DNA of 64,000 nucleotides from Alphaproteobacteria bacterium (GCA_020632885.1 JACKEQ010000021.1:42231-106230), one strand, 5' to 3'; shown: positions 7,836-17,358, numbered from the stretch's first letter. Notes: generated from the sequence alone by a model not told the origin. A program made the numbers and translations.

Positions 7836-9010
7836 GGGAGGAAACCGTACTTCTTGAGCTTGTAGCGGAGGGTGTTCCGCTCGACTCCGAGGAGCTTGCC
7901 GGCCAGCGCACGATCGCCGTCCGCCGCGTCCAGAGCGAGCTCGAGCAGGCGGGCCTCGATGCCCTCCAGGTGGTCGGAGAGCTTGAAGTCCTCGGTGAAC
8001 AGACTGGCGTCGAGGGTGCCTTCGCTGGCCCGCTGCTGCGGGGTGAGCGTGAAGCCCGACGGCCCGAGCACGGCGGTGCGCTCGGCGAGGTTGTGGAGCT
8101 CCTTCAGGTTCCCCGGCCAGGAGTGGGCAGCGAGTGCGGCGTTCATCTCGTCTGTCACGGCGGGCACGGGCCGCCCGTACTTCGCGCAGCTCTCGACGAG
8201 CGCAGCCTCGAACAGCGAGGGGAGCTCGTCGACCCGCTCACGGAGAGGCGGCAGGGAGACCACGACGACCGCGAGGGTGAAGTAGAGGTCCGATCGGAGC
8301 TGGCCGTCCGTCACGCGCTGCTGGGCGCCGGGTCGGGCGGTCGCGACCAGGCGGGTGTCGGGCCGGAGGCGCTTGAGCGTGCGCACGAGCTGCTGCTGCG
8401 CGTCGTGGGACAGCTCGTCGACGTCGGGCAGGACGACCATCCCGGAGGGCAGGTCGGCTTCACGTGCGGGATCCACGACCGTGAAGGGCGAGCGCGCACC
8501 CCCGAGCTCGTGGAGCTTCCTCGCGGCGGCGATGCGCCCGGAGCCGACCTCGCCCTCGATCCACACAGGGGACGGGACGTCGGCGAGGGCCTGCAGCGTG
8601 CCGAGGAGAGCGCCCGCCACGCCGGGCTTCTGGGCGAACGCGTCGCCATTCGTTCGCCCACCCCCGAGGCTGGCGACCCGATCGAGGATCTGGTCGACGG
8701 AGATGGGCTTGGTGAGGAAGTCGCGCGCACCCATCTGCATGGCCTCGACGGCCTTGTCGACCGCGCCGAACGCGGTGAACACGACGACCTCGGCGGGTGG
8801 CGTGATCTCCCGCGCGGCCCGGAGCACCTCCATGCCGCCGACGGGCTCCATCCGGAGGTCGGTGAACACGAGCTCCGGCGGGTCCTCCCGGAGGCTCTCG
8901 ATGGCGGAGGCTCCGTCGTAGAGCGTGGTGACGTCGTGGCCCTGCTTGCGCAGGATGCGGCTCATCGCCTCCGCGCTCGAGCGGTTGTCGTCCACGACGA
9001 GGATCTTCAA
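7832..9010 (-). CDS. NtrC-shaped response regulator with degenerate AAA+ domain
   Basis: 392 aa. The receiver domain (1-115) is intact: Asp7/Asp8, phospho-acceptor Asp51 (FTDLRM), Thr79 and Lys101 (LTKPI). A central domain (about 130-320) follows the sigma-54 activator layout, but its P-loop reads GEVGSGRIA (lysine replaced by Arg159) and no GAFTGA loop is present. A Fis-type helix-turn-helix closes the protein (LAGKLLGVERNTLRYKLKKYG). It therefore probably binds DNA in response to phosphorylation but should not remodel sigma-54 holoenzyme. Start TTG 9010, preceded by GGGAGG five bases upstream. It follows the sensor kinase gene by 76 bases. Confidence 0.88.
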   Translation of the reverse strand: MKILVVDDNRSSAEAMSRILRKQGHDVTTLYDGASAIESLREDPPELVFTDLRMEPVGGMEVLRAAREITPPAEVVVFTAFGAVDKAVEAMQMGARDFLTKPISVDQILDRVASLGGGRTNGDAFAQKPGVAGALLGTLQALADVPSPVWIEGEVGSGRIAAARKLHELGGARSPFTVVDPAREADLPSGMVVLPDVDELSHDAQQQLVRTLKRLRPDTRLVATARPGAQQRVTDGQLRSDLYFTLAVVVVSLPPLRERVDELPSLFEAALVESCAKYGRPVPAVTDEMNAALAAHSWPGNLKELHNLAERTAVLGPSGFTLTPQQRASEGTLDASLFTEDFKLSDHLEGIEARLLELALDAADGDRALAGKLLGVERNTLRYKLKKYGFLP

Positions 9011-9086
9011 GCGGACCTCCCCTGGCGGGTCGGTAATCCGTTTGTCCCGCCCTGCAACCGCTGGCGGTGCGCGCCTCAGCGGGCGT

Positions 9087-10412
9087 TCAGGCGGGTCCCC
9101 GCGGGAGATCGAGCACGAAACGCGCGCCGCCCAGGTCGCCGTGCTCGAACCTCACCGAGCCCGCGTGCCCCTCGACCACGCCGCGCACGAGCGACAGGCC
9201 GAGCCCCGAGCCACCGTCGCCGCTCACGTTCGCCTCGAACACCGAATCGCCCAGCTCGGGGTCGATGCCGGGCCCGTTGTCCTCGACCACCACGCGGGCG
9301 CCGCGCGCGTCACCGGCCGTCGTGATGCGAACGAGGCCCTGGCTGGCCGGTGCGGCGCGGAGGGCGTTGTTCACGAGGTTCTCGATGGAGCGCGACAGCA
9401 GGGGACGGTCCATCTTCACCACACCCGCGTGCCCGCCGTCCACCTCGATGCGCACGCCCTTCCGCTCGGCCTCCGAGCGCTTCATCCGCACGACGTGCGT
9501 GATCAGGGCGTCGATGTCGTGGTCTTCGAGCTTGAGGCGCAGGGTGCCCCGCGTGGACCCCTCGCGGAGCAGCCGGGTGACCACGTCGTCGAGGGTGCGG
9601 ATCTCGGCGTGGATGGAGGCTGTGAGGGCTGCTCGCTCCTCGGGATCCTGCTCGTCCTTCAGGAGGCTCGTGAGCAGCTCCATGCTCTGCAGCGGGTTGC
9701 GGACCTCGTGGGCCACGAGCCTGGCGATCTCCTGGGCCACCTGCACCCGCCCGAGGATGCTGTGCTCGCGCTCCTCCACGGCGGACGCGACGGAGTTCAG
9801 GCGCTCGATGAGCTGATCGATCTCGTGGATCCGCGTGCCCCGCATGCGGACTCCGCGCTCGCCCGTGCCCACGCGGTCGAGCATCTTGCCGATTCGCGAG
9901 AGGGGCTGGAGGAGCCGGAGCACACCGAGGGCGGTCGTGAGGCCCGCGATGGTGGCGAGAGCGACGGCGAACAAGCCGATCCCCGCGTAGCTCCGCGTCG
10001 GCGTCGGGTAGATGGCGAACACCCGGAGGCGGCGGTTCTCGAAGCAGGCCGAGGTGAGGAGCTCCTTGCCGATGGTCACGGGGAGCACGCCGCTCGGCGC
10101 GCCGCACACCTCGTCCTCGAGGGCGGGAGAGATGTCGAGGCTCCCCTGGGCCAGGAGCACCCGCCCGTCGTTGCTGACCGCGCGGAGGAGCAGGGCCTCG
10201 CCGTTCGGGTCGGGCGTGCGACCAGCGTCCAGCTCGAGACCGAGCCTGGCGGTCTGCGCATACAGCTCGGCTCGTGCTGCACGGTTCTCGGCGAGCACGA
10301 GCCGGTAGAGGAGGGGGATCGACACGGGCGCGATGGCCAGCGCGGCGATCACGCCCGCGTAGACGCCCAGGACGACGAGCGCCGAGGGACGGTTCCTGGC
10401 GGAAGACGCCAT
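9087..10412 (-). CDS. Sensor histidine kinase
   Basis: 441 aa. Two membrane helices (about 11-35 and 143-167) flank a short periplasmic sensor domain containing two cysteines (Cys103, Cys123). A HAMP-like linker (LQPLSRIGKMLDRVGTGERG) follows, then HisKA with His235 in VAHEVRNPLQSM. The catalytic domain has the N box (ENLVNNALRAA), G1 (DNGPGIDP) and G2 (GGSGLGLSLV). It is the evident partner of the regulator at 7832-9010. Both lie at the downstream end of the Tad pilus gene run, so pilus or surface control is a reasonable inference. The two periplasmic cysteines could form a redox-sensitive disulfide. Confidence 0.92.
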   Translation of the reverse strand: MASSARNRPSALVVLGVYAGVIAALAIAPVSIPLLYRLVLAENRAARAELYAQTARLGLELDAGRTPDPNGEALLLRAVSNDGRVLLAQGSLDISPALEDEVCGAPSGVLPVTIGKELLTSACFENRRLRVFAIYPTPTRSYAGIGLFAVALATIAGLTTALGVLRLLQPLSRIGKMLDRVGTGERGVRMRGTRIHEIDQLIERLNSVASAVEEREHSILGRVQVAQEIARLVAHEVRNPLQSMELLTSLLKDEQDPEERAALTASIHAEIRTLDDVVTRLLREGSTRGTLRLKLEDHDIDALITHVVRMKRSEAERKGVRIEVDGGHAGVVKMDRPLLSRSIENLVNNALRAAPASQGLVRITTAGDARGARVVVEDNGPGIDPELGDSVFEANVSGDGGSGLGLSLVRGVVEGHAGSVRFEHGDLGGARFVLDLPRGPA

Positions 10413-10418
10413 GGAACG

Positions 10419-10691
10419 TCAGTTCTGGAGCTTGGACGTCCCGTCTTCCTTGTCCGTGGTCTCCTCGCGGACGCGGATGCGGATCTCGGCCGCCTCGGTG
10501 CCGTACAGGTGGTACGTCGACGACGCCACGGACGGACGGGTGAGGTCCGGCTGGCTCGTGAAGGCCTCGGTGAACGCGCGGCCGTGGTCGTACGTGAGGT
10601 GGAGGGGCGACGCGCAACCGCCGAGGACAGCGACGGCCGCGATGCAGCAGCCCGTGACGACCTTGTGGAACAGGGGGGTGTTGAAGGGCAT
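10419..10691 (-). CDS. Small lipoprotein of the Tad locus
   Basis: 90 aa. The signal peptide (MPFNTPLFHKVVTGCCIAAV...) ends in a lipobox, VLGGC, so mature lipidated Cys26 is expected. The remaining 64 residues are hydrophilic and end EDGTSKLQN; no family recognised. ATG 10691 is preferred over a longer upstream frame because GAGGAG lies about ten bases before it and the lipobox then falls at normal distance. It follows the TPR lipoprotein gene by four bases and precedes the sensor kinase gene by six, so it belongs to the pilus/two-component run. Confidence 0.7.
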   Translation of the reverse strand: MPFNTPLFHKVVTGCCIAAVAVLGGCASPLHLTYDHGRAFTEAFTSQPDLTRPSVASSTYHLYGTEAAEIRIRVREETTDKEDGTSKLQN

Positions 10692-10695
10692 CTCG

Positions 10696-11484
10696 CTACA
10701 TCTCCTCGGGGCTCGGCTCGGCCGGCCTTGCGGGTTGCTCGGCACGCAGGCGTCGCACGGCTTCGTCAGCGTACACGTGTTCGGCATCGTACTTCAGCGC
10801 GCGCTGGTAGTACGAGAGGGCTCGCTCGTCATCACCTGCCCGCTCGAACGCGATCCCCACGTTGTAGTGGGCGTCGGCGGGGCTTCCGGTGGTCAGGAAG
10901 GTCTTCAGCGCTGCGCGGTGATCGCCCACCGCCGCTTGCGCGTAGGCGAGGTTGTTGCGGTAGCGCGGGTTCGTGGGCTCGAGGTCCACCGCATGCTGGA
11001 GGGCCTCGCGGCTCGCGGCGGGGTCGCGGCCGAGCAGCAGGAAGCCGTAGTTGTTCCAGGCCGCAGCGTCCTCGGGATCGAGGTCGGTGGCGCGGTCGCA
11101 GCTCGCGAGGGCCTCATCGACGCGCTCACTGTCGGCGTAGAGCACGCAGAGGGCGCGCTCCACCTTGGAGCTCTTGGGCATGGCCACGCGGCTCTTCAGC
11201 AGGAGGCGCTCGGCGTCGTCGGTCATGCCCTGCTGGCGCAGCGCGATGCCCTGGTAGAGGTCGAGCTCGGGCCGATCGAGCTTCTCGTCGCGCATCTGGG
11301 CGATCATGTGGAGCGCCCGGATGGCGTCACCGCCGTCGAGGAGCTTCTCCACGATCTCCAGGCGCACGGTGTCCTTCTCCGTCCGCCAGCGCGGCACGTC
11401 CTGAACGTCCCGGGGAGGACGCATGGTGGGCTTGGCGCAGGCGGCCGCGGAGAAGGCCACGGCGAGGAGGACCGGGAACCTCAC
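10696..11484 (-). CDS. TPR lipoprotein, TadD-like
   Basis: 262 aa. Lipobox SAAAC (Cys16). The mature protein consists of tetratricopeptide-like helix pairs, e.g. RALCVLYADSERVDEALASC, AAWNNYGFLLLGR, RNNLAYAQAAVGDHRAAL and AHYNVGIAFERAGDDERALSYY. TadD proteins are outer-membrane TPR lipoproteins that assist the pilus secretin; position directly after tadC supports that role here. The GTG start overlaps the tadC stop (GTGA at 11481-11484). The C-terminus is Pro/Glu-rich. Confidence 0.82.
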   Translation of the reverse strand: MRFPVLLAVAFSAAACAKPTMRPPRDVQDVPRWRTEKDTVRLEIVEKLLDGGDAIRALHMIAQMRDEKLDRPELDLYQGIALRQQGMTDDAERLLLKSRVAMPKSSKVERALCVLYADSERVDEALASCDRATDLDPEDAAAWNNYGFLLLGRDPAASREALQHAVDLEPTNPRYRNNLAYAQAAVGDHRAALKTFLTTGSPADAHYNVGIAFERAGDDERALSYYQRALKYDAEHVYADEAVRRLRAEQPARPAEPSPEEM

Positions 11485-12401
11485 GGCGGCGCGCCCCAGA
11501 GGCGGAACACGCGGATCAGCGCCGGGCCCATGAGCGTGAGCTTGAGCACGGGGAGGAGGAAGAGGATCATGATGACCGTGAGCTTCGGAGACACCTTGGC
11601 GGCGCGCTCCTCGGCGCGAGCCATGCGCTTCTGCCGGGTCACGTTGGCGTGCACGCGGAGCGAGGCAGCCACGGAGGTACCGAAGCGCTCGGCCTGGGCC
11701 AGCATGTTCACGAGGGACCGGATCTCGTCGAGGCCGGTGCGCTTCTCGAGGTGCCGGAGCGCCTCGACGCGCGGGACGCCCGCGCTGATCTCGCTGTTGA
11801 CGAGTTGGTACTCCTTGGCGAGGAGCGGGGAGGCCTGCTCGAGCTCCACCGCGACGCGACGGAAGGCGGCATCGATGCCGAGGCCGGCCTCCACGGAGGA
11901 CACCAGGAGGTCGAGGCTGTCCGGGAAGGCGGCCAGCAGGGCCTCCTTCCGCTTGTTGATGTTGTTCTCGACCATCATGTACGGGCCGAAGTAGCCGAAC
12001 AGCGTGGCCCCGAGGGTCATCGCCACCGCGTACTTCAGGTCGAGGCTGGACGCGGCCGGGATGAGGATGATGGGGAGGCCGATGGCCAGGGCGATGCGCG
12101 TGAAGTTCAGGATCTCCAGGGCGCGGGGGTGCTTGAACCCGGCCTGGATGAGCTTCCGCCGCATGATGTTGCGGTCCTCTGCCGAGGACGGGGTGATCAG
12201 GCGGGAGAGCGCGTTCTGGTCGCCCTCCTGGCTGCTGATCAGGATGTCGATGTCGGGCTCGTCGACCTCCTGGTCGCCCCGGGCCTCGCGCAGACGGTCG
12301 CTGGCGGTACGCGTGGGGTTGAGCAGGAGGAAGACGCCGTACACCGCCGCAGCGATGATGAGCACCACCATCAGGGCGATGCCCGCGAAGATCACCTCCA
12401 T
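11481..12401 (-). CDS. tadC: Tad pilus inner-membrane platform protein TadC
   Basis: 306-aa type II secretion F-family protein. An N-terminal helix (about 2-27) is followed by two helices near 105-155, a cytoplasmic domain with FPDSLDLLVSSVEAGLGIDAAFRRVA and LVNMLAQAERFGTSVAASLRVHA, and a C-terminal helix. This is the usual TadC order. With TadB it forms the platform that the CpaF ATPase drives to extend Flp pili. It is separated from tadB by one base. Confidence 0.92.
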   Translation of the reverse strand: MEVIFAGIALMVVLIIAAAVYGVFLLLNPTRTASDRLREARGDQEVDEPDIDILISSQEGDQNALSRLITPSSAEDRNIMRRKLIQAGFKHPRALEILNFTRIALAIGLPIILIPAASSLDLKYAVAMTLGATLFGYFGPYMMVENNINKRKEALLAAFPDSLDLLVSSVEAGLGIDAAFRRVAVELEQASPLLAKEYQLVNSEISAGVPRVEALRHLEKRTGLDEIRSLVNMLAQAERFGTSVAASLRVHANVTRQKRMARAEERAAKVSPKLTVIMILFLLPVLKLTLMGPALIRVFRLWGAPP

Positions 12402-12402
12402 G

Positions 12403-13362
12403 TCAGACCTCCACGTTCGAGATTTCGTACATCAGCCACCCGCCGAAGCCGTACATGCAGAATGCCAGGAACACGATGCCGTTCCCGATGATGTCGTCGC
12501 GCAGGGGGGTGAGGTACTCGGGATTGAGGGCCGACAGCGCCAGGATGACGAAGATCGGGAGACATGCGAGGAGGCCGGCCGTGAACTTGGCCTCGGAGGT
12601 CATGGCTCTCACCTTGGCCTCGAAGACGAACCGGCTGCGGATGGTGCCCGCGATGTTGTTGAGGATCTCGATGAGGTTACCGCCGGTCTCGCGCTGGAGG
12701 CTGACGGAGCTCACGAACAGCCGGAGGTCGAACACGCCCGGGTTGCGGTCGAGCATCTTGTCGAACGCCTCGCGGTAGTCGCGACCGAAGCGGACCTCCT
12801 CGAACACGCGGCCGAACTCGCCGGCCACAGGCATCGGCATCTCCTCGGCCACGAGCTTGAACGCGTCCGAGAGGCCCATACCGGCCTGGAGCGACCGGGC
12901 CATCAGCTCGAGGGTGTCGGGGAGCTGCTCGACCAGCTTGGTGGTGCGCTTGCTCGCCTGCCAGCGGAGGAGGCCGTAGGGGAAGATGGCTGCCGGGATG
13001 GCGAGCACCATGCCGATCATGCCGATGCCGATGCCACCCAGGATCAGGCCGAGCCCGCCCGCGACGATGATGCGCGCGAAGAACGCGCTCACCGAGTAGT
13101 CCGCATCCGCCGAGATGATGAGCTGCTGGATGTGCTTGCCGGTGCCGCCGAGGGCGTTCGCCGCGACGTCCGCTTCGTGCTCGACGAACAGGCTCTCGGC
13201 CTCGGCTTCGTCCATGCCGGCGCCGGACTGGCCGAGACGACGCCGGAGGTCTTCCTGGCGCTGCTCCTGCCGGCCGACGTACGCCCAGTACAGGCCCTGT
13301 CCGACGGCGAGGACGGCCGTGAACACGACGACGAGGAGGACGACGAGGATCCAGTTCTGCAT
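12403..13362 (-). CDS. tadB: Tad pilus inner-membrane platform protein TadB
   Basis: 319-aa type II secretion F-family protein, paralogous to TadC. Features: an N-terminal anchor (residues 4-27), central hydrophobic hairpin (FFARIIVAGGLGLILGGIGIG), the F-domain motif QLPDTLELMARSLQAGMGLSDAF, SVSLQRETGGNLIEILNNIA, and a C-terminal helix. It lies between cpaF (22 bases upstream) and tadC, the standard Tad order, and should act as one half of the pilus assembly platform. Confidence 0.92.
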   Translation of the reverse strand: MQNWILVVLLVVVFTAVLAVGQGLYWAYVGRQEQRQEDLRRRLGQSGAGMDEAEAESLFVEHEADVAANALGGTGKHIQQLIISADADYSVSAFFARIIVAGGLGLILGGIGIGMIGMVLAIPAAIFPYGLLRWQASKRTTKLVEQLPDTLELMARSLQAGMGLSDAFKLVAEEMPMPVAGEFGRVFEEVRFGRDYREAFDKMLDRNPGVFDLRLFVSSVSLQRETGGNLIEILNNIAGTIRSRFVFEAKVRAMTSEAKFTAGLLACLPIFVILALSALNPEYLTPLRDDIIGNGIVFLAFCMYGFGGWLMYEISNVEV

Positions 13363-13384
13363 GGCTAGATTCCGGAGGTGAGCA

Positions 13385-14734
13385 TCAGACTTCCATCTCG
13401 AAGCGGAAGAGCTCCGAGGAGAGGCGGATGCCGTTGGCTGCGAGGCGCCCGGCGAACTTGGGTCGGATGCCGGAGGCGCGGAAGCGCCCGCGGACCTTGC
13501 CGTACTCGTCGATGGTGCGCTGCTCGAAGATGAAGATGTCCTGGCTGGTGATGACCGGACCCTCCATGCCGGTCACCTCGGTGACCGCGAGGATGCGTCG
13601 GGACCCGTCGGGCAGCCGCTGCTGCTGCACGATGAGGTCGAGGGCGCGCGCGATGGTCTCGCGGATCGCCTTGTCGCCCATGTTCGGCATCCCGATGCCG
13701 ACCATGGTCTCGAAGCGGGAGAGCGCGTCGCGCGGGTTGTTCGCGTGCACGGTGGCCAGGGAGCCGTCGTGACCGGTGTTCATGGCGGTGATCATGTCGA
13801 TGGCCTCGCCACCGCGGATCTCGCCGAGGATGATGCGGTCCGGACGCATCCGGAGGCAGTTCTTCACGAGCTCGCGCTGCGTGATCTCGCCCTTGCCTTC
13901 GAGGTTGGCCGGGCGGGTCTCGAGGCGCACGACGTGGCTCTGCTGGAGCTGGAGCTCCGCGGAGTCCTCGATGGTGATGATCCGCTCGCCATCGGGGATG
14001 AAGGACGACAGCACGTTCAGGAGGGTGGTCTTCCCGGAGCCCGTGCCGCCGGAGATGATCGTGTTCAGCGCCGACTTCACGGCGCCACGCAGGACCTCCA
14101 TGATGGGGCGCGGGCACGACCCGAGGGCCACGAGGTCCTCCGCGGTGATCGGGATGGTCCCGAAGCGGCGGATGGACACCGCCGCGCCGTCGAGCGCGAG
14201 GGGCGGGATGATCGCGTTGAACCGCGAGCCGTCGGCCATACGGGCGTCGACCATCGGGTTCTGCTCGTCGACGCGGCGACCGACGGCCGCGACGATGCGC
14301 TCGATGATCTGGAGGAGGTGCTTGTCGTCGTTGAAGACGACGTTCGTCTTCACGATGCGGCCCTTCCGCTCGACGAAGACGACCTTCGGCCCGTTGATCA
14401 TGATGTCGGAGACCTCGGGATCGCGGAGCAGGGGCTCCAGCGGACCGAGGCCGAGGATGTTGTCGAGGATCTCGTCGACGAGACGCTCGCGCTCCATCCG
14501 GTTGAGCGGGAGCTGACGTGCGTCGACGCGCTCCGTCAGGGTCTGGCGCAGACGTGCGGCCAGCTCCTCGCGGGGCGTGTTGCCGACCTGCTCGAAGTCC
14601 AGGGACTCGATGAGCTCGTTGTGGAGCTCACGCTTCACCTGCTCGAAGTCGGCACCGGTTCCGCCGGGCCCACCACCGCCTTTGAAGCGGCCCTGGGCAC
14701 CACGCACACGGTCGATCAGTCGTCCACCACCCAT
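13385..14734 (-). CDS. cpaF: Tad pilus assembly ATPase CpaF/TadA
   Basis: 449-aa secretion ATPase of the VirB11/PilT superfamily, cytoplasmic and hexameric in the family. Walker A GGTGSGKTT at 229-237, Asp box ITIEDSAELQLQQ, Walker B with RPDRIILGEIRGGEA, and His box TGHDGSLATVHANNP. The N-terminal 30 residues are Gly-rich and not conserved. It powers Flp pilus polymerisation. It follows cpaE by ten bases. Confidence 0.95.
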   Translation of the reverse strand: MGGGRLIDRVRGAQGRFKGGGGPGGTGADFEQVKRELHNELIESLDFEQVGNTPREELAARLRQTLTERVDARQLPLNRMERERLVDEILDNILGLGPLEPLLRDPEVSDIMINGPKVVFVERKGRIVKTNVVFNDDKHLLQIIERIVAAVGRRVDEQNPMVDARMADGSRFNAIIPPLALDGAAVSIRRFGTIPITAEDLVALGSCPRPIMEVLRGAVKSALNTIISGGTGSGKTTLLNVLSSFIPDGERIITIEDSAELQLQQSHVVRLETRPANLEGKGEITQRELVKNCLRMRPDRIILGEIRGGEAIDMITAMNTGHDGSLATVHANNPRDALSRFETMVGIGMPNMGDKAIRETIARALDLIVQQQRLPDGSRRILAVTEVTGMEGPVITSQDIFIFEQRTIDEYGKVRGRFRASGIRPKFAGRLAANGIRLSSELFRFEMEV

Positions 14735-14744
14735 TCACTCACTC

Positions 14745-15935
14745 CTACCCGAAGGGCCACCAGCCGCGCTTCTTCCCGCCACCGTCGTCATCGGGATCGT
14801 GACCCCCGACGGCATCCTCCGTCAAGACCGCCACCAGGTTGCTGATGTCCCGGGCGGTGTCGCTCTTCTTGTTGGCATCGCGGATCAGCTTGCCCTCGTT
14901 GACGGCCTGCTCCACGGTGCGCGGGTCGTCGGCGACGGTGGCCGAGACCGGGATCCCCAGGTTCTCCTTGATGTCCTCGAGGGACACGAAGGCACCCTTG
15001 TACCAGCGGTTCACCACGAGCCGGATGCGCTCCTTGGGCACGTCGGCCGCCTGGAGCATCCGGATCTTGCGGAGGGCGTCGCGCACCGACGTGATGTCGG
15101 GCGTCGTGATGAGCACGATGGTGTCCGCCGCCTGGCAGGCGAGGGTGACGGCCTCGTCGAGGTGCGTTCCGCAGTCCACGAAGACGTAGTGGTAGGCCTT
15201 CGCCGCGAGGTTGAGGATGGAGTACAGCTCCTCCCCGGTGGCCTCGCCGATCATGTTGATGTTCTCGGGCACCGGCAGCACGTGGACCTTGCTCTTGTGC
15301 ACGGCCACGGATGCGGTGAGCGAGCGCTCGTCCAGGCGGTCGGCGCGCTGTGCGAGGTCCGCGATGGTGTCGCGGATCTTGAGGTCGAGCAGCGAGGCCA
15401 CGTCGCCCATGCCGAAGTCGAAGTCGGCGCAGAGCACGGTGTGGATCGCTGCGAGCTCGGTGCAGAGGTTGGTGGTGAGCACCGTGGTGCCCACACCGCC
15501 CTTCGCGCCGATCATGGCGATGACGGTGCCCTTGTCCTCGTCGTCCTCCGCCATGCTGGCGGCGGACTTGACGACCTCGCGGAGGCGATCGGCCTCCTGC
15601 GGGAGGACGACGAACTCCTTGAAGCCGACGCGCATGGCCGCGAGGATGGCCTGCGAGTCGGCGCGGTCCGCCAGGGCGATGAGGGCGATGTTCGGATGGC
15701 TCTTCGCGATGGTGCTCGCCAGCTCGATCGATGCGTCGATCGCGTTGGAGTAGCCCACGATGATGACCTGGGGACGCTCCTCTTCGATGGCCTCCTCGAC
15801 GTCGCCGAAGCCGATCGGGCTGTTGGGGAGCTGGGCCTCGGCGGCGAGCGCTTCACGCACCATGCCCATGGCCTCGTTGTCGAGTCCCACGAGCAGGCAG
15901 TTCGCCGCTCCTGCTGAGTGTCCGATTTTCCTCAC
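14745..15935 (-). CDS. cpaE: Tad pilus protein CpaE/TadZ (MinD-like ATPase with receiver-like domain)
   Basis: 396 aa. Residues about 10-130 form a receiver-like fold without a clear phospho-acceptor. A ParA/MinD-type ATPase follows, with the deviant Walker A GAKGGVGTT (143-151) and DFDFGMGDVASLLDLK. The C-terminus KKRGWWPFG is basic/aromatic and may contact membrane. TadZ/CpaE proteins position Tad pili at the cell pole. GTG 15935 is chosen because GGAG lies eight bases upstream and the longer frame begins inside the secretin gene. Confidence 0.92.
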   Translation of the reverse strand: MRKIGHSAGAANCLLVGLDNEAMGMVREALAAEAQLPNSPIGFGDVEEAIEEERPQVIIVGYSNAIDASIELASTIAKSHPNIALIALADRADSQAILAAMRVGFKEFVVLPQEADRLREVVKSAASMAEDDEDKGTVIAMIGAKGGVGTTVLTTNLCTELAAIHTVLCADFDFGMGDVASLLDLKIRDTIADLAQRADRLDERSLTASVAVHKSKVHVLPVPENINMIGEATGEELYSILNLAAKAYHYVFVDCGTHLDEAVTLACQAADTIVLITTPDITSVRDALRKIRMLQAADVPKERIRLVVNRWYKGAFVSLEDIKENLGIPVSATVADDPRTVEQAVNEGKLIRDANKKSDTARDISNLVAVLTEDAVGGHDPDDDGGGKKRGWWPFG

Positions 15936-15957
15936 GGGTTCTCCTGGAGCAGGGGGG

Positions 15958-17358
15958 TCAGCGCTGGAGACCGACCACGCCGGTGGGCTCGGCGGTGCGG
16001 CTACCGGGACGCGAGCCGGTGCCGAGGAGGAACAGCTCGAGATCGCTCGGGTTGTTGTTCTCGGTGGTGCCGGGCGCCGGGGGGACCTCACCAGCGGCGA
16101 GCGGACGGACGAGGCGCGGGGTGACGTAGATCACGACCTCGGTCTCGCTGCGCTCGTGGCGGACGCCGCGGAAGAACACACCGATGATCGGGATGCGCCC
16201 GAGCCCCGGGATGCCCTTCCGGAAGAAGCTGCTGTTCTCGTTGAGGAGACCGGCGACCGCGAAGGTCTTGCCGGACTCGATGCGCAGGTGGGTGCGCGCC
16301 TTGCGGGTGACGAAGCCGGGGACCGAGATGCCCGCGATGGGGAGGCCCGTGCTGTAGTCGATCTCGGAGACCTCGACGGTCATCCGCACGTCGATGATGT
16401 TGCCCGCGAGGACGGTGGGCACGAACTGGAGCCGGACACCGTAGTCCTTGAAGACGATGGAGATCTGGCCCTGACCGGTGGGCTGGGGGATCGGGGTCTG
16501 GCCACCGGCGAGGAACTCGGCCTCCTGGCCGCTCAGGCTCACGAGCGTGGGCTGGGCGAGGATCTTGCCCATCCGGTACTCGTCGAGGAGCTGGGCGACC
16601 GCGACCAGGTTGATGGCCTGGACCACCGCGCCGATCGACATGACGCTCGAGCTCGAGGTGGGGACGCCGACGCCCTGGGAGGTGGCGCCACCGCCTCCGA
16701 CGATGCCTGCCAGGCCCGCGTTGGTCCAGCTGGGCTGCTGGGTGCCGCCCTGGCTGAGGCCTGCGCCGAGCTGCGCGGTGCCCCAGAGGACGTTCAGGCC
16801 CATCTCGCGGATGGCCTCGCGGGAGACCTCGGCGAACAGCACCTCGAGCTGCACCTGGTGGTCTCCCCGGACCGACATCAGGTTCACGAAGTCCTCGTCG
16901 TAGATGCGGGCGACCAGGGCCACCTGCTCGAGGGTGTCGAGGTCGTCGACCGGGCCCTCGACCACGATGCGCTCCTCGAGGGGGTAGACGCGGGGCGCCT
17001 CGCCTTCGACGATGGAGTCGATGCGGCGCACGAGCTCGGTGAGGTCGCGGTGCACGGTGACCTCGTAGGTCATCGGCGGCACGCCGGGCCCGAAGTTCAC
17101 CAGGAGGTCCGTGGTGCCGATGGCCGTGCCCTGCACCTGGAACTTGCGGGCGAGCCCGAGGTTCTGGATGTTCGCCACCGTGGGATCGGTGATCGCGAGG
17201 GAGGTGGGGGTCTGGGGCGTCTCGAGGTAGGCCGACTTCCCGAGCTCGATGTCGAGCCAGTCAGCGCGCTCCTCCTGTGCGAGGGCGGTGGTGCTGACGA
17301 GGGCCGTGGAGAAGAGGATGCCGACCAGTCCGGTCAGCAGCGCCTTGGGGCTTCGCAT
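15958..17358 (-). CDS. cpaC: Tad pilus secretin CpaC/RcpA
   Basis: 466 aa. A conventional signal peptide with a basic start (MRSPKALL) and probable cleavage after ALA27. The BON/N0-like domain (about 35-110) carries LGKSAYLETPQTPTSLAITDP. The secretin core (about 240-430) contains GQEAEFLAGGQTPIP, IVFKDYGVRLQFVPTV, ESGKTFAVAGLLNE and GIPGLGRIPIIGVFF. A Gly/Ser-rich insert (GGGGATSQGVGVPTSSSSV) lies near residue 220, where the gate region is expected. It forms the outer-membrane pore for Flp pili. A 123-base C-rich leader separates it from cpaB. Confidence 0.95.
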   Translation of the reverse strand: MRSPKALLTGLVGILFSTALVSTTALAQEERADWLDIELGKSAYLETPQTPTSLAITDPTVANIQNLGLARKFQVQGTAIGTTDLLVNFGPGVPPMTYEVTVHRDLTELVRRIDSIVEGEAPRVYPLEERIVVEGPVDDLDTLEQVALVARIYDEDFVNLMSVRGDHQVQLEVLFAEVSREAIREMGLNVLWGTAQLGAGLSQGGTQQPSWTNAGLAGIVGGGGATSQGVGVPTSSSSVMSIGAVVQAINLVAVAQLLDEYRMGKILAQPTLVSLSGQEAEFLAGGQTPIPQPTGQGQISIVFKDYGVRLQFVPTVLAGNIIDVRMTVEVSEIDYSTGLPIAGISVPGFVTRKARTHLRIESGKTFAVAGLLNENSSFFRKGIPGLGRIPIIGVFFRGVRHERSETEVVIYVTPRLVRPLAAGEVPPAPGTTENNNPSDLELFLLGTGSRPGSRTAEPTGVVGLQR

